The position numbers were made by a program, and so were the translations under genes. Of a stretch of DNA of 64,000 nucleotides, positions 8,692 through 18,557 are shown one piece after another. Under the pieces are notes generated by a model. It worked only from the letters and a program-made list of their open reading frames with translations, did no database searches and was not told the origin of the DNA. The DNA is taken from positions 1-64,000 of the forward strand of contig JAAUTY010000018.1 in assembly GCA_012031265.1 (NCBI GenBank), written 5' to 3'. This stretch comes from Spirulinaceae cyanobacterium SM2_1_0. Lineage in GTDB: Bacteria; Cyanobacteriota; Cyanobacteriia; Cyanobacteriales; Spirulinaceae. Numbering within the stretch: the first letter of the stretch is position 1; each line of letters opens with the position of its first letter.

Positions 8692-9449
8692 CTGGCATCC
8701 AGGTCTTGCTCGAAGTCGGTAGAGGTGACGGCAAAGGCAGCGGCATCCGCTTCTGTGAAGTCGTAGTTGCTCGCCTCTCCCGGTTGTGCCTCGGCTGGCG
8801 TCAGGTCTTCGGTGTACTCGCTGCCCCAACTGCTGCCGCCGTAGTAGCCGTAGTTGGGATAGATCGACCGCTCGCTGGCGAGAAAGTAGGGATCATCGTC
8901 AATTTCGCCACCCTGGCAGTGGGGGCAGTGCTCGCGGCTGGTGCGACCGCAACGGCGCGGAAACAGGAAACCGACGAGGCGATCGCAAGGCATTCCGGGA
9001 CTCGGCGCGGCCCCGGCAGCGGCCTGGCTTGCGAGTCCGGCAACTGGGGGCGACTGACCCGCAGGCGCGACCGTGACGCCCCAAGCGCGCGCCGGTTCTG
9101 CTTCAGCCGCATCAGGCGCGCTGAGCATCGTGACCGTCAGCTCGAGTGCACCGAGTTGCAGGCGATCGCCCGTTTGCAGGGTGACGGTTTCGCCAGTGTA
9201 GGGCTGCCCATTGACCCCGGCGGTGGCATCAGGACGCAGGGCGATCGCCAATTCCCCCAGCGTATTCACCTTCAAAACGCCGTGGTAGGGACTCAAAGCC
9301 GGGTCAGCCAGGATCAGCCGCGAAACGCGCTGCCCGTTGAGTTCGCTCGGGAGCTGTGAAAATTCTTGCCCAAAGGCAACCGGCGTCTCGTACTGCGGTC
9401 GGCGCGGTCCGCCAGTCATCGGGTCTGTCCAGTCCAATTGGATCCGCAT
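8688..9449 (-). CDS. FHA domain protein with cysteine cluster
   Basis: The 253-residue protein starts with an FHA-like phosphopeptide-binding domain (about residues 20-115); VSRLILADPALSPYHGVLKV carries the typical R-x-S-x-x-H-like element. After an Ala/Pro linker there are cysteines in the pattern C-x7-C-x2-C (RCGRTSREHCPHC), which could bind a metal, and a Tyr/Gly-rich acidic tail. It probably recognises a Thr-phosphorylated partner. It is translationally linked to the downstream glycosyltransferase. No Ser/Thr kinase lies in the window. Confidence 0.75.
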   Translation of the reverse strand: MRIQLDWTDPMTGGPRRPQYETPVAFGQEFSQLPSELNGQRVSRLILADPALSPYHGVLKVNTLGELAIALRPDATAGVNGQPYTGETVTLQTGDRLQLGALELTVTMLSAPDAAEAEPARAWGVTVAPAGQSPPVAGLASQAAAGAAPSPGMPCDRLVGFLFPRRCGRTSREHCPHCQGGEIDDDPYFLASERSIYPNYGYYGGSSWGSEYTEDLTPAEAQPGEASNYDFTEADAAAFAVTSTDFEQDLDAS

Positions 9450-9496
9450 GACTCAAAGTTCGGGGTACGAGGTTGAGTGGCTCACTGCTAAAGGGG

Positions 9497-10432
9497 TCAA
9501 CTAGCTTGATTGGCGCGGATGCGGGCGAGATTGAGGATTTGATAAGCGCTGAGCAGCATCAGCGTGATCGTTTGTGCCAAAAGGGCGGCGCTGGCTTCCT
9601 GGGGCAATGTCACCTTCATTGCCAGGCGATCGCGCTGGATCTCGAGACCCTGCAACTGGGCGACCTGGGGCAATTGAACCGCCGAGCGAGCAATGTTGGC
9701 CAGACGCGCCAGATCAGCGTGCTGCTCAGCCGCGTAGCGCAAAGCCAAGTCGATTTTAAAGCCTTTGTGCTTCTCGCGGCGGCGAGCGTTGTTGTTCTGG
9801 TTGCGCCAGGTACAGACGATGTAGCGTTCGAGCACCGTGAGCTGAAACTTGGTGCCGTCGGCAAAGGCACTGCGTAACTTCAGCCAATTGTCTTCAAAAT
9901 ATTCGTTCTGGCGCTCGCGGTGGCGGCGATTGGGTGCTTTGCTGACCGATTTACGGGAGTCAGTGATCGGGGCGAGATCGAGGCGGAGACGTAGCTTTTG
10001 GTCAGGAGCAATATCACGTTCTAGCAATGTCAGCAAGCGGCTGAGACATTCGTGGCGGTAGCTCCGCTCGCTGAAGCCACGGGCCTCAAAAAATTGCAGT
10101 TGTTCGTAGAACTTCTTGGCTCGGGAGCCAGTGTAGGCAGCTACACCGACTGCAACTAAAAACCCTGGCACGCCTAGAAAAACCCCGATCGAACCCGCCG
10201 CCGTGATCAGAGAAATGCTGAGGAAAACAGTAATCACCGCCACTGCTGACCAGCTTACCCAAGTGTTGCGCTTGCGCGTGTAGTGGTCAATTTGGGTTTT
10301 AACATAGTCCTGCCAACGGATGAGTTCGTCCAAGTCGGTTTGCAGGGGAGCGATCGCCGTGATGTTCTGATAACAGCGTTTTTGGGGTGCAAAGGCTGTG
10401 ATTGCGGGTCGATCGGCGGGCAACTTTTTCAT
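9497..10432 (-). CDS. two-helix membrane protein of unknown function
   Basis: The 311-residue protein has a soluble, possibly coiled-coil N-terminus, two adjacent membrane helices at about residues 60-100 and a long basic helical cytoplasmic part. The outline resembles DUF4231/SLATT-like proteins, but I cannot confirm the family. The ATG at 10432 is preferred over GTG 10435. It lies 47 bases upstream of the FHA gene on the same strand, so the three genes 10432-7651 may form one transcript. Confidence 0.6.
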   Translation of the reverse strand: MKKLPADRPAITAFAPQKRCYQNITAIAPLQTDLDELIRWQDYVKTQIDHYTRKRNTWVSWSAVAVITVFLSISLITAAGSIGVFLGVPGFLVAVGVAAYTGSRAKKFYEQLQFFEARGFSERSYRHECLSRLLTLLERDIAPDQKLRLRLDLAPITDSRKSVSKAPNRRHRERQNEYFEDNWLKLRSAFADGTKFQLTVLERYIVCTWRNQNNNARRREKHKGFKIDLALRYAAEQHADLARLANIARSAVQLPQVAQLQGLEIQRDRLAMKVTLPQEASAALLAQTITLMLLSAYQILNLARIRANQAS

Positions 10433-10657
10433 CACATTTCCCCAGGACTTCCGATATTCAACACGCTCCGAAGATGATTCTCCCTCACTGAATTTAAGCC
10501 GGGGTTATGTCCGTTGGGCGGCTTGAAATTCTGACTCTACGGGCGCTGCTCTGAATTTACCGCCAATTGGTGCAGCGGCGATCGCCAAAGCTGAGAATTG
10601 TGTCAGTCAGTCTGGGCTTTGTTACAATTCCCTCATCATTGTTAACATTCAGCTCCC

Positions 10658-11041
10658 ATGCTTAGTGACTGGCTCCCCTTCCAAATCCGCATCGACAGCG
10701 CAATGGTTGCGGGTGCCTGCCTGTGGGCGATGGCGCTTTACCTGGGGCTTTCTGGCCCGCGCGAGTGGGCGATCGAGGGGCTAGCCCGTTGGTTTAACTT
10801 TGCAGAGCGATCGCTCTATATCTCCGCGAAGGAATTTGAAGCAACCCGCGCTGCCCGTGAGTCTCAGAATGCCTTCTATGCTTCAGTGCTCAGCATCGTG
10901 CCCTTCCTACTGTTGGGGGTGCTGTGCAACTATGGAGTCGAGCTGAGCCTTGGGCGGAGCTGGGCGATCAGTGTCGGGTTGATTGCGATGATTAGTTCGG
11001 GTGTCTACGAACTGGGACGGCGCACGGGGGCAAACTCCTGA
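10658..11041 (+). CDS. small two- to three-helix membrane protein
   Basis: The product is 127 residues with hydrophobic segments at about 15-32, 73-92 and 98-118 and a charged middle. A TACAAT box sits at 10623-10628, 30 bases before the ATG, and may be its promoter. The next gene on the same strand starts 75 bases after its stop. I do not recognise the family. Confidence 0.6.
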   Translation: MLSDWLPFQIRIDSAMVAGACLWAMALYLGLSGPREWAIEGLARWFNFAERSLYISAKEFEATRAARESQNAFYASVLSIVPFLLLGVLCNYGVELSLGRSWAISVGLIAMISSGVYELGRRTGANS

Positions 11042-11116
11042 GCCACATTGCCTGTTTGCCAGCCATCTTTCCCGCCTCAGCCAGTAACTATATGATGGGT
11101 AGCTCATAGTGTCGCG

Positions 11117-11707
11117 ATGGCGGAAGTTTACGGCGACTATCTTGAAGATCTCTCCGGCAGCCTCGAGTTCTTGTCCGTTAGCTTTCAGCCCAGCGTGATC
11201 GCCTTGCAACAGCGCTGGCGCAATGGCGCGCTCGCTAGCTTCCTGGTGACTTACCTCCCTAGCTTGGCGATTACGCTGGACATCAATCTGGAGGAGCAAC
11301 TGGATGACCTCAGCGCGGCGGTGAACTATATCGCCAACGAGTTGCTGGAAAATGCCCTGCGCTTTGGTCAGGCTGTGGTGCAGGAGCCGATCGGCTTAGC
11401 CCTTTACCTGTACCGCGATCGCCTCGTTTTGCTCGCCAGCAACACCCTATCCACCGGTGCTCGCAAACGCCTGCAAGCCTTCATACAAGCCCTCCTTGCC
11501 CGCGATCCCGAAGTGCTCTATGCTCAGCAACTGGCGCGTGATGCCCGTGCCGATACCGCTGCCCAGCTCGGCTACCTGACCATGCTCAATGACTATCAGG
11601 CTGAACTCGGCTGGAAGTTTGAGCCAGCTCGTGAGCCGGAGCTGGAGCGGGTCACGGTGATGGTGCAGTTGACGGTGAATCGTGAGCTAGCTAAGGGTTC
11701 CGATTAG
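11117..11707 (+). CDS. DUF6272-like ATPase-fold protein
   Basis: This 196-residue protein has an N-box-like motif (YIANELLENALRFG, about residues 71-84) of histidine-kinase-type ATPases and a conserved-looking LGYLTMLNDYQ stretch near residue 155. That combination is what I recall for DUF6272 proteins, stand-alone relatives of anti-sigma and sensor-kinase ATPase domains. The G boxes are poorly conserved, so ATP hydrolysis is doubtful. It follows the small membrane protein gene and may be cotranscribed with it. The role is probably regulatory. Confidence 0.65.
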   Translation: MAEVYGDYLEDLSGSLEFLSVSFQPSVIALQQRWRNGALASFLVTYLPSLAITLDINLEEQLDDLSAAVNYIANELLENALRFGQAVVQEPIGLALYLYRDRLVLLASNTLSTGARKRLQAFIQALLARDPEVLYAQQLARDARADTAAQLGYLTMLNDYQAELGWKFEPAREPELERVTVMVQLTVNRELAKGSD

Positions 11708-11811
11708 CCGTGTAGCTGCGGCGATCGCGTCAACCGTGCTACGATCCGCCGCGCCTGGCTTGCTAGACTTGAAAGTCATTGAATTATTAATTGTTGGTCG
11801 TGAGGTGTGAG

Positions 11812-13125
11812 ATGGCTGAACCTGACTTAAGTGCCTTACGAGACTCCGAAGCCTTTGCCAAGCGCGAGCGCCAACAGGACTATCCCCTCAGTCCGGTGCC
11901 GCCAGAAAATCGCAAGCCGCTCTGGTCGCTCGCGCCGTTGCTCATTGGCTTCACGCTCTACTCTGGAACGTTATTTGCCGGCGGTGTGGTCGGCCCCGCC
12001 TTCAACTTTTTCCCCGACCTGTTGCTGATTATCCTGGTCGGCAATCTGATTCTTGGCGTCTACGCGGCCCTTCTGGGCTACATCGCCGGCGAAACCGGGC
12101 TCAATACCGTGCTGATGGCGCGGTTCAGCTTCGGCAGCATCGGCTCTCGCTGGGTGGACTTCATCCTCGGTTTCACGCAGATTGGCTGGTACGCCTGGGG
12201 TTCAGCGCTGATCGCCGATCTGCTCAACCAACTGGCGGGGGTTCCGGAAAGCTTCAACTGGCTGATCATTCTCATCGTCACCTACGCTTTTTGTGGCACC
12301 GCCTATGTTGGCTATCGGGCGCTGGATTGGCTGAGCCGCATTGCTGTCCCGGCGATGGTGGTGCTGATGCTCTGGAGCTTGGCGATCGCCACTGGCGATG
12401 TTGGCGGCTGGGGAGGTCTGCAAGCGCTAGAACCCGGTGAGCCGCTAGCCTGGACGGCCGCGATCACCGTCATCGTCGGCACTTTCGTGTCCGGCGGCAC
12501 CCAGGCGACGAACTGGAGCCGCTTTGCGAAAAATGGCAAGATTGCGGCACTGGCGACGCTACTCGCCTTCTTCCTCGGCAATGGTTTTCTGATTTTCAGT
12601 GGTGCCTATAGTGCCCTTGCTTATGGTGAGCCTGACATTGTTAAGGTGATGGCGCAGCAAGGCTTGTTGCTCTGGGGTCTGATTCTCTTTTTGTTAAATA
12701 TGTGGACGACCCAGGACAACACGATTTATGCCTTCTCGGTGGCGGGCGCGCACGCCTTTCGGACTGAGCAGCGTCACCTGCTGGTGCTCGGCGGTGCGAC
12801 CTTTGCCCTGGCACTCTCCTACGGCGGCATTTATGAAAGCGCTCAGTTCATTAACTTCCTGCTGCTGCTGGGCACATTCATCCCGCCAATCGGGGGCGTG
12901 ATCATGGCCGATTATTGGCTTTATCGACGCGGCCAATTTCCAAGCCTCGACACCACCCAGCCGCTGTTCAACTGGGCGGGGGTGATCGCCTATGTTGGGG
13001 CGTCGGCGATCGCCTACTATGCACCCGGCATCACGCCGATCAATGGCATCGCCAGCGCGCTCATCCTCTATTTCCTCGTCAGTAAGGTGTTGGCTCCCCG
13101 GACATCCTCAGAAGAATTGTCGTAG
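11812..13125 (+). CDS. NCS1-family cytosine/purine permease-like transporter
   Basis: The 437-residue protein has about 12 hydrophobic segments in the pattern of nucleobase:cation symporter-1 transporters such as CodB. Family-like stretches include the early APLLIGFTLYSGTLFAGG and FSFGSIGSRWVDFILGFTQI. It should import a nucleobase or related compound across the plasma membrane. I chose ATG 11812, which follows a GAGG-containing ribosome site; the frame is open from 11791. No cytosine deaminase or other salvage gene is adjacent, so the substrate is inferred from the family only. Confidence 0.85.
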   Translation: MAEPDLSALRDSEAFAKRERQQDYPLSPVPPENRKPLWSLAPLLIGFTLYSGTLFAGGVVGPAFNFFPDLLLIILVGNLILGVYAALLGYIAGETGLNTVLMARFSFGSIGSRWVDFILGFTQIGWYAWGSALIADLLNQLAGVPESFNWLIILIVTYAFCGTAYVGYRALDWLSRIAVPAMVVLMLWSLAIATGDVGGWGGLQALEPGEPLAWTAAITVIVGTFVSGGTQATNWSRFAKNGKIAALATLLAFFLGNGFLIFSGAYSALAYGEPDIVKVMAQQGLLLWGLILFLLNMWTTQDNTIYAFSVAGAHAFRTEQRHLLVLGGATFALALSYGGIYESAQFINFLLLLGTFIPPIGGVIMADYWLYRRGQFPSLDTTQPLFNWAGVIAYVGASAIAYYAPGITPINGIASALILYFLVSKVLAPRTSSEELS

Positions 13126-13249
13126 AGCGCGCGTGGCTGGCGAGCCGCTGTCCCCCAGATGGTCAGCGCACGATTACAATCGGTAGCAAGTACTCAGCTT
13201 GTGGGCGAGTGCTGAGAACTGGAGAATATTGTCAGCCGCTGTCTCGCTT

Positions 13250-15004
13250 ATGAATCCTCGTTGCCGCCAACTTCTGCCTAGCTTGTGCCGCGTGACCGGG
13301 GCGATCGCCACGGCGATGTTGCTTCCGGCCTGTTTGTTTGAGAGCCAACCGGGTTCACAGCCGCCCGATGACCTCAACCCACAAAACCTACCCGGCTTTG
13401 AAGTCAAATTTCTCGCAGGCAGCGCCTTGGGCGACTTCTGTGAGCAAGCCGCGAACCAGTTCAATCAACAGCAGCCGCAGCTTGACGATGGTAGTCCATT
13501 TTATCTGCGCTGCGAGACCAAGGGCAGCGGCGATGTGGTGCAAGAGGTCGTCAGCCTCACGGAACAGTTGCAGGCGGGGACGCTGGCTGCGGAGGCACCG
13601 GAATTTCCCACCCTGATCTCGGTGGATGGCGAAATTTACCATAGCCAGATGGCTTATCAAGTCGCGCAGATTGTGCCTGGTGAAGACTACATTCCGGCGA
13701 TCGCCGACGCGCCACTGCTCGCGTACAGTCCGATGGTGTTGATGACGACGGCGGAGATCGCGCCGGGACTGACTGAGCAGGAGAATATCTACAAAGCCTT
13801 GTCTGAGGCCGAGACCCACCGCGACCTCGATCCCAACGCGCCGCAACTGCCGATCCACTTTGTCCAGACCGCGCCGACGCGCTCAAATTCTGGCTTGCAG
13901 ACCTTGGTGGCGCAGTTTGCGGAAGTCTCAGGCAAGCGGCCGGAAGCATTGACTGTGGCTGATGTTGAGCAGTATCGCGATGCCGTGCGGGCAATCCAGA
14001 GCAAGGTGACGCGCTACGGCGCTTCGACGAGTTCGCTAGCCAGATCGATGGTGGCGAATGGTGTATTTTGGGCGTCGATTGGTTCGGTGTACGAGTCCTC
14101 GGCGATCGCTGCCAACAGCGAACTCGGCGCGACGGCGACGACGCGCTACCAAGTGGTCTATCCCGATGCCACCTTCACATCCAATATGCGCGCCATTTTG
14201 CCTGACGCCCCTTGGGTGAGTGAGGCGGAGCGGGCAGCGGCGACGCAGGTGATTGAGTTTTTGCGATCGCCAGAGATTCAGCGCATCGCCGCTGAGCAAG
14301 GGTTGCGCCCCGGTGTGCCCGGTGTTGAACTGGGCAACAAGTTTTCGGAGCAGTTTGGCGTCGAAGCCAATCCGAGCTACGACTCCTACCGTCCACCAGC
14401 ACCGGAAGTCGTCGAGGCGATGCTAGAAAGCTGGCGCATCTATGCCAAGAAACCCTCACAAGTGGCGCTGGTCGTGGATACCTCTGGCTCGATGCAGGGC
14501 CGCAAGCTGGCGGCGGTGCAGAATACTCTCCTCACCTACATCCAAAACCTCGGCCCACGCGAACAAATCATCATCATCGAGTTCAATTCAGAAATCCAAG
14601 CGCCGATCATCGTCGAAGGGACACCAGAGGGACGCGACGCGGGCATCGCCTACATCGGCCAAATGCGTGCCCGAGGCGGGACGCGCCTCTACGACGCGGC
14701 CTTGGCGGCCCGCAACTGGCTGTCGGACAATCTGCAACCGGAGGCGATCAACGCCGTCTTGATCCTGACTGATGGCGAAGACTCTGGCTCGGCAATTTCG
14801 TTAGCACAACTGGAGCAGGAACTGCAAACCAGTGACTTCAGCTCCGACCAGCGTATCGGCTTCTTCGCCATTGGCTACGGTCAAGCGGGCGAGTTCAATC
14901 CGCAAGCGCTGGAAAAAATTGCCGAGGTCAACAGCGGCTACTATCGCAAGGGCGATCCGGAGACCATCGCCCAAGTAATGTCGGACTTGCAAGTTGAGTT
15001 CTAG
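13250..15004 (+). CDS. solute-binding/VWA-domain lipoprotein
   Basis: This 584-residue protein starts with a lipoprotein signal (lipobox LPAC, cysteine about residue 28). A periplasmic binding-protein-like domain follows (about 45-340), then a von Willebrand factor A domain with an intact MIDAS metal site (DTSGSMQG near residue 409, later TDGEDSG). It is exported and lipid-anchored. The ATG at 13250 is chosen because it places the signal peptide at the N-terminus; the frame is open from 13199. A coiled-coil membrane protein follows 43 bases later. Proteins of this layout can accompany TelA-like stress proteins, but no TelA is present here. The ligand is unknown. Confidence 0.8.
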   Translation: MNPRCRQLLPSLCRVTGAIATAMLLPACLFESQPGSQPPDDLNPQNLPGFEVKFLAGSALGDFCEQAANQFNQQQPQLDDGSPFYLRCETKGSGDVVQEVVSLTEQLQAGTLAAEAPEFPTLISVDGEIYHSQMAYQVAQIVPGEDYIPAIADAPLLAYSPMVLMTTAEIAPGLTEQENIYKALSEAETHRDLDPNAPQLPIHFVQTAPTRSNSGLQTLVAQFAEVSGKRPEALTVADVEQYRDAVRAIQSKVTRYGASTSSLARSMVANGVFWASIGSVYESSAIAANSELGATATTRYQVVYPDATFTSNMRAILPDAPWVSEAERAAATQVIEFLRSPEIQRIAAEQGLRPGVPGVELGNKFSEQFGVEANPSYDSYRPPAPEVVEAMLESWRIYAKKPSQVALVVDTSGSMQGRKLAAVQNTLLTYIQNLGPREQIIIIEFNSEIQAPIIVEGTPEGRDAGIAYIGQMRARGGTRLYDAALAARNWLSDNLQPEAINAVLILTDGEDSGSAISLAQLEQELQTSDFSSDQRIGFFAIGYGQAGEFNPQALEKIAEVNSGYYRKGDPETIAQVMSDLQVEF

Positions 15005-15047
15005 CCGTGTGCATTCCCTTCCTCCCTCTAATCCTCCTGCCGCCGCT

Positions 15048-15764
15048 ATGAACTGGTCGAATCCCCTGCATCATCCCCTCGCCATTCTGGCGGGCGGCAT
15101 TGTTCTGGTGGTTAGTGTGCGCCTGCTGGCGTTGCCGAGTGCGATCGCCCTGCCTGCGTCGGCGGCGATCGCGATTGGCGGCGCGCAGCTCCTGGGTTGG
15201 CGACAGCCGCAGCGAGCGAAAACCCTTTTGGCGTCAGAGTTGCAAGTGTTGCAAGCAGTGGCGAGGGACTTAGCGGCGAAGGCAGAGAGCTTGCGCCAAG
15301 AGGCGAGCCGATTGCTGGCGAGCGGTTCTGGGCAATTAGAGCTATTGACAGCGGTGGAATATGTTTGCGATCGCGCTCAAGAGTTGCCTGAGAAGGTTGC
15401 AAAAATGACCGAGCGCTTACAGGACAATGACTCACTGCTATCCATCACCGCCTTGCAGCAACAACTCCTCGAAGTGCAAGCGCGCCAGCAACGCAGCACC
15501 GGTGCAGCACAGCAACAGTTGGTGCAACTGGCGGCGAGTTTGCAACGCAACATCGAACTGGCTCAGCAGGGTGAGGATGCTCGCCAAGCACAGGCGATCG
15601 CGCTCTCAACGCTGATGACTGACTCCGCTGGGGCGTTGCAGACGTTGCAGAATCGCTTGCGGACAGCCAACTTGGCAGATGCCACAGCCTTGGTCGAGTT
15701 GCGGAGTCTGAGCGAGGAACTCTCTGGCTTTCAGGAGAGCATGGAGCTTTTGGTCTCGCGCTAG
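15048..15764 (+). CDS. two-helix membrane protein with coiled coil
   Basis: The 238-residue product has a short membrane hairpin (about residues 8-50) followed by ~180 residues of Gln/Ala/Leu-rich helix with clear coiled-coil character. The frame is open from 14994, but ATG 15048 avoids overlap with the VWA gene. The layout resembles XpaC-like partners of TelA, though the similarity is only in architecture. It is probably cotranscribed with the VWA lipoprotein, and the two may work together at the cell envelope. Confidence 0.65.
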   Translation: MNWSNPLHHPLAILAGGIVLVVSVRLLALPSAIALPASAAIAIGGAQLLGWRQPQRAKTLLASELQVLQAVARDLAAKAESLRQEASRLLASGSGQLELLTAVEYVCDRAQELPEKVAKMTERLQDNDSLLSITALQQQLLEVQARQQRSTGAAQQQLVQLAASLQRNIELAQQGEDARQAQAIALSTLMTDSAGALQTLQNRLRTANLADATALVELRSLSEELSGFQESMELLVSR

Positions 15765-16020
15765 CATACCCGCCAGCGGGCGGTAAGCGAGAGCCGCCAT
15801 CACACCGAACGCAATGATGAGAAGCGCGGGGACAGAAAATGGTGACTCAGGTTGGAACGGGTCATCAATTCAGGGGCAGGTTGTCGCGCAGTTGGGCTGG
15901 AGTGAATTTGGCTGACAACCGGTAATGGTCGGATTGCTAGCCGATTTAACGGGTCGAGTCGAATCGGCAAACAGGGCGCGGCGCAATTCTCGGAGGATTC
16001 CTAAGGAGGGAAGCCAACAG

Positions 16021-16227
16021 TTATTGGTAGTAGATGTTGCTGGTTTGTGTGAAATAGCCGATGCAGTTGTTCATCAAAAAGTAGACGACGAGTAAGCCTG
16101 CTGCTGAGGATGCCACCAGCGTCCCCGCCAGCATTAGCGAAAACTCTTGGCGGTTGAAGGCCTGCTGCATCAGGTGCAACGACCAGGCAACCAATGCCAC
16201 GTCAAAAATTAAAATAGAAACCAGCAT
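16021..16227 (-). CDS. small two-helix membrane protein
   Basis: The product is 68 residues with two hydrophobic helices joined by a short charged loop (QQAFNRQEF). I use ATG 16227; a TTG at 16245 could add six residues. It lies in a 570-base gap between the coiled-coil gene and hisF. The hydrophobic pattern supports a real small gene, but I do not recognise it. Confidence 0.5.
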   Translation of the reverse strand: MLVSILIFDVALVAWSLHLMQQAFNRQEFSLMLAGTLVASSAAGLLVVYFLMNNCIGYFTQTSNIYYQ

Positions 16228-16333
16228 ATTAACGATTTGTAACAATTTTCTTTATTCTAATACACATTTCCAGACCGGGTAATCCTCCCTGCGGCAGCGT
16301 AAACCGCAAGTAGCTCTGGTCTAGCCCTGGTTT

Positions 16334-17095
16334 TCAGGGGCGAGTGACGATCCCCTGCTCGCTTAAGTAAGTCTTAATATTTGCAATGCTGAGCTGACCG
16401 TAGTGCAGGAGTGAGGCGAGTAGGGCGGCATCGGCTCGAGCGATCGCCAATGCCTCGCCAATGTGCTCCACCGTCCCCGCTCCCCCGGAAGCAATGACTG
16501 GAATCTCGACTGCCTGGGTCATCGCCCGCGTCAGCTCGAGGTCATAGCCCGCCTGGGTTCCGTCGGCATCCATGCTGGTGACCAGCAATTCCCCCGCGCC
16601 GTGAGCTGCAACGGTCTCGGCCCAGGCGATCGCATCTAAGCCCGTATTCTCCCGACCGCCGCGCACAAACACGTCCCAGCCCGAGCCGTCGGAGCGCCGC
16701 CGCGCATCGATGGCGACGACGATGCACTGCGCCCCGAAGTGATCGCTCGCCCGCCGCACCAACTCAGGGTCACGCACGGCAGCAGAGTTAATGCTCACTT
16801 TATCCGCGCCTGCCCGTAACAATTTTTTAATCGTTTCTAAGGAACTGATGCCGCCGCCGACCGTGAGGGGGATGAAGACCTGTTCGGCAGTTTGATAAAC
16901 CACATCAAAGATGATATTGCGATCCTCGTGGGTGGCGGTGATGTCCAGAAACACGAGTTCATCCGCACCGGCTTCGTTGTAAACCCGCGCCAACTCCACG
17001 GGATCGCCCGCGTCGCGCAGGTTGACAAAGTTAACGCCCTTGACGACGCGACCAGCTTTGACATCCAGACAGGGCACAATTCGTTTGGCAAGCAT
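16334..17095 (-). CDS. hisF: imidazole glycerol phosphate synthase subunit HisF
   Basis: HisF is the cyclase subunit of IGP synthase. With HisH it converts PRFAR and glutamine-derived ammonia into imidazole glycerol phosphate and AICAR in histidine synthesis. The 253-residue sequence shows the (beta/alpha)8 barrel with catalytic Asp11 in [15 protein letters not shown] and the second Asp in [13 protein letters not shown]. The phosphate-binding loops VGGGI and ASGGAG are also present. Start at ATG 17095 matches the conserved [12 protein letters not shown]-terminus. No other his gene is nearby, which is usual for dispersed his genes in cyanobacteria. It is divergent from ruvB. Confidence 0.95.
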   Translation of the reverse strand: MLAKRIVPCLDVKAGRVVKGVNFVNLRDAGDPVELARVYNEAGADELVFLDITATHEDRNIIFDVVYQTAEQVFIPLTVGGGISSLETIKKLLRAGADKVSINSAAVRDPELVRRASDHFGAQCIVVAIDARRRSDGSGWDVFVRGGRENTGLDAIAWAETVAAHGAGELLVTSMDADGTQAGYDLELTRAMTQAVEIPVIASGGAGTVEHIGEALAIARADAALLASLLHYGQLSIANIKTYLSEQGIVTRP

Positions 17096-17255
17096 AGTAA
17101 TTCTGAACTCCCAAAAGTCAGGGAACAGGCTAGAGTGATAGAACACCTTACTCAGTCGGTTGGCTGGGGCGGTTGCCGCTCAGGGCTGGTGATTCGCCTG
17201 ATGGCGGCCGGGTTCATCCTTAGAACCGCAAACTTCGCACGTTTCACTCCGCGTC

Positions 17256-18353
17256 ATGGCGATTAAGCGCACTTCAAAATCCGATGGCGATCGCGCTCCG
17301 GCTCCACCCAGCGCGGCCGCGGCGACTGAGAATCTCCTCGCCGCCGCGGCAACCACTGAGGAAAAGGACGAAGCCACCAACCCAGAAATCAAGCTCCGAC
17401 CCCAACGCCTCGCTGATTATATCGGGCAGAAGGAGTTGAAGAAAGTGCTGGAAATCGGCATCCAAGCGGCGAAGCAGCGCGGCGATGCGCTGGATCACTT
17501 CCTCTTCTACGGCCCGCCGGGCTTGGGTAAGACGACCTTGGCGCTGATTCTCGCCGCCGAGATGGGGGTGCAGTGTCGGCTGACGACCGCCCCAGCCCTG
17601 GAGCGCCCACGCGACATCACTGGCCTGCTGGTGACGCTCCAACCCGGCGATATTCTCTTCATCGACGAGATTCACCGCCTGAATCGGACGACGGAAGAAC
17701 TGCTCTATCCGGCGATGGAAGATGCACGACTCGACATCACCATCGGCAAGGGGCAGAGCGCCCGCATCCGTAGCATTACGCTGCCGCGCTTCACGCTGAT
17801 CGGCGCGACGACGAAGGTGGGGGCGCTAACTTCGCCGCTGCGCGATCGCTTCGGCAGCATCCAACGTCTGCGCTTCTACGAGCTGGACGAGTTGCTGGCG
17901 ATCGTCAAGCGCACGGCCGGTCTGCTCAAGGTGGCGATCGCCGAAGATGGCGCGATCGAGATCGCGCGGCGGGCACGCGGGACGCCCCGCATCGCCAATC
18001 GCCTGCTGCGCCGGGTGCGCGACTATGCCGAGGTCGAAAAGGCGAAAACGATTGACAAACCGCTTGCCGCCGCCGCACTCGCTCTCTACCATGTCGATCC
18101 GGCGGGTCTGGATTGGACGGATCGCCTCGTGCTCGGCGCGATTGTCGAGCGCTTTCAGGGCGGGCCGGTGGGCTTAGAGGCGGTCGCGGCAGCCACGGGT
18201 GAAGATGCTCGCACGATCGAGGAAGTTAACGAACCTTTCTTGCTCCAAGCCGGTTACCTCAACCGCACGCCGCGCGGCCGCGTGGCAACGCCGAAAGCCT
18301 ACGAACACCTGGGCTACAGTCAGCAGCTCGAATTGGGTCGGCTATGGAGCTGA
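17256..18353 (+). CDS. ruvB: Holliday junction branch migration helicase RuvB
   Basis: RuvB is the ring-forming AAA+ motor that drives branch migration of Holliday junctions with RuvA. The 365-residue protein has Walker [10 protein letters not shown] (about residue 87), Walker B DEIHRLN (about 137), a sensor region [18 protein letters not shown] and the C-terminal winged-helix domain. The N-terminal ~45 residues are an Ala/Glu-rich extension before the conserved [12 protein letters not shown]; such extensions are seen in some cyanobacteria. The start is ATG 17256. A repeat-rich spacer follows the stop. Confidence 0.95.
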   Translation: MAIKRTSKSDGDRAPAPPSAAAATENLLAAAATTEEKDEATNPEIKLRPQRLADYIGQKELKKVLEIGIQAAKQRGDALDHFLFYGPPGLGKTTLALILAAEMGVQCRLTTAPALERPRDITGLLVTLQPGDILFIDEIHRLNRTTEELLYPAMEDARLDITIGKGQSARIRSITLPRFTLIGATTKVGALTSPLRDRFGSIQRLRFYELDELLAIVKRTAGLLKVAIAEDGAIEIARRARGTPRIANRLLRRVRDYAEVEKAKTIDKPLAAAALALYHVDPAGLDWTDRLVLGAIVERFQGGPVGLEAVAAATGEDARTIEEVNEPFLLQAGYLNRTPRGRVATPKAYEHLGYSQQLELGRLWS

Positions 18354-18389
18354 GTACCGCTTCTACCGCGAAAATGTCCTGTGTGGTAG

Positions 18390-18436
18390 GGGCGGGTTTC
18401 AAACCCGCCCTTCAAACCCGCCCTTCAAACCCGCCC
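18390..18436. repeat. palindrome plus three tandem 13-mers
   Basis: Three copies of the 13-mer ttcaaacccgccc lie end to end at 18398-18410, 18411-18423 and 18424-18436. The first copy pairs with the preceding gggcgggttt (18390-18399) to form a stem with a one-base loop. The core is the same as in the palindrome at 18529-18557. It follows the ruvB stop codon by about 40 bases. Confidence 0.8.
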
Positions 18437-18528
18437 TAAATTCCAGCAATTTGGGCTTCCCAATATTTTTTGAAGCGGTCTCTCATACCAGATCCGATTT
18501 ACACACCCCGGAAATCAAATATGCGGTC

Positions 18529-18557
18529 GTAGGGGCAGGTTTCAAACCTGCCCCTAC
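18529..18557. repeat. perfect 14-bp palindrome providing a stop codon
   Basis: Arms 18529-18542 and 18544-18557 (gtaggggcaggttt/aaacctgcccctac) are perfect reverse complements around one central base. The minus-strand TAG stop codon of the DUF928-type gene (18554-18556) lies inside the right arm. The element could act as a two-way terminator and looks like a dispersed cyanobacterial repeat. Confidence 0.8.

Noticed and set aside
8670-9359. 229-codon plus-strand open frame opposite the FHA gene
   Set aside because: It lies fully antisense to a recognisable FHA gene and has an Arg/Gly-rich shadow composition.
18398-18436. short tandem array as CRISPR
   Set aside because: The units are adjacent with no spacers and no cas genes are present.
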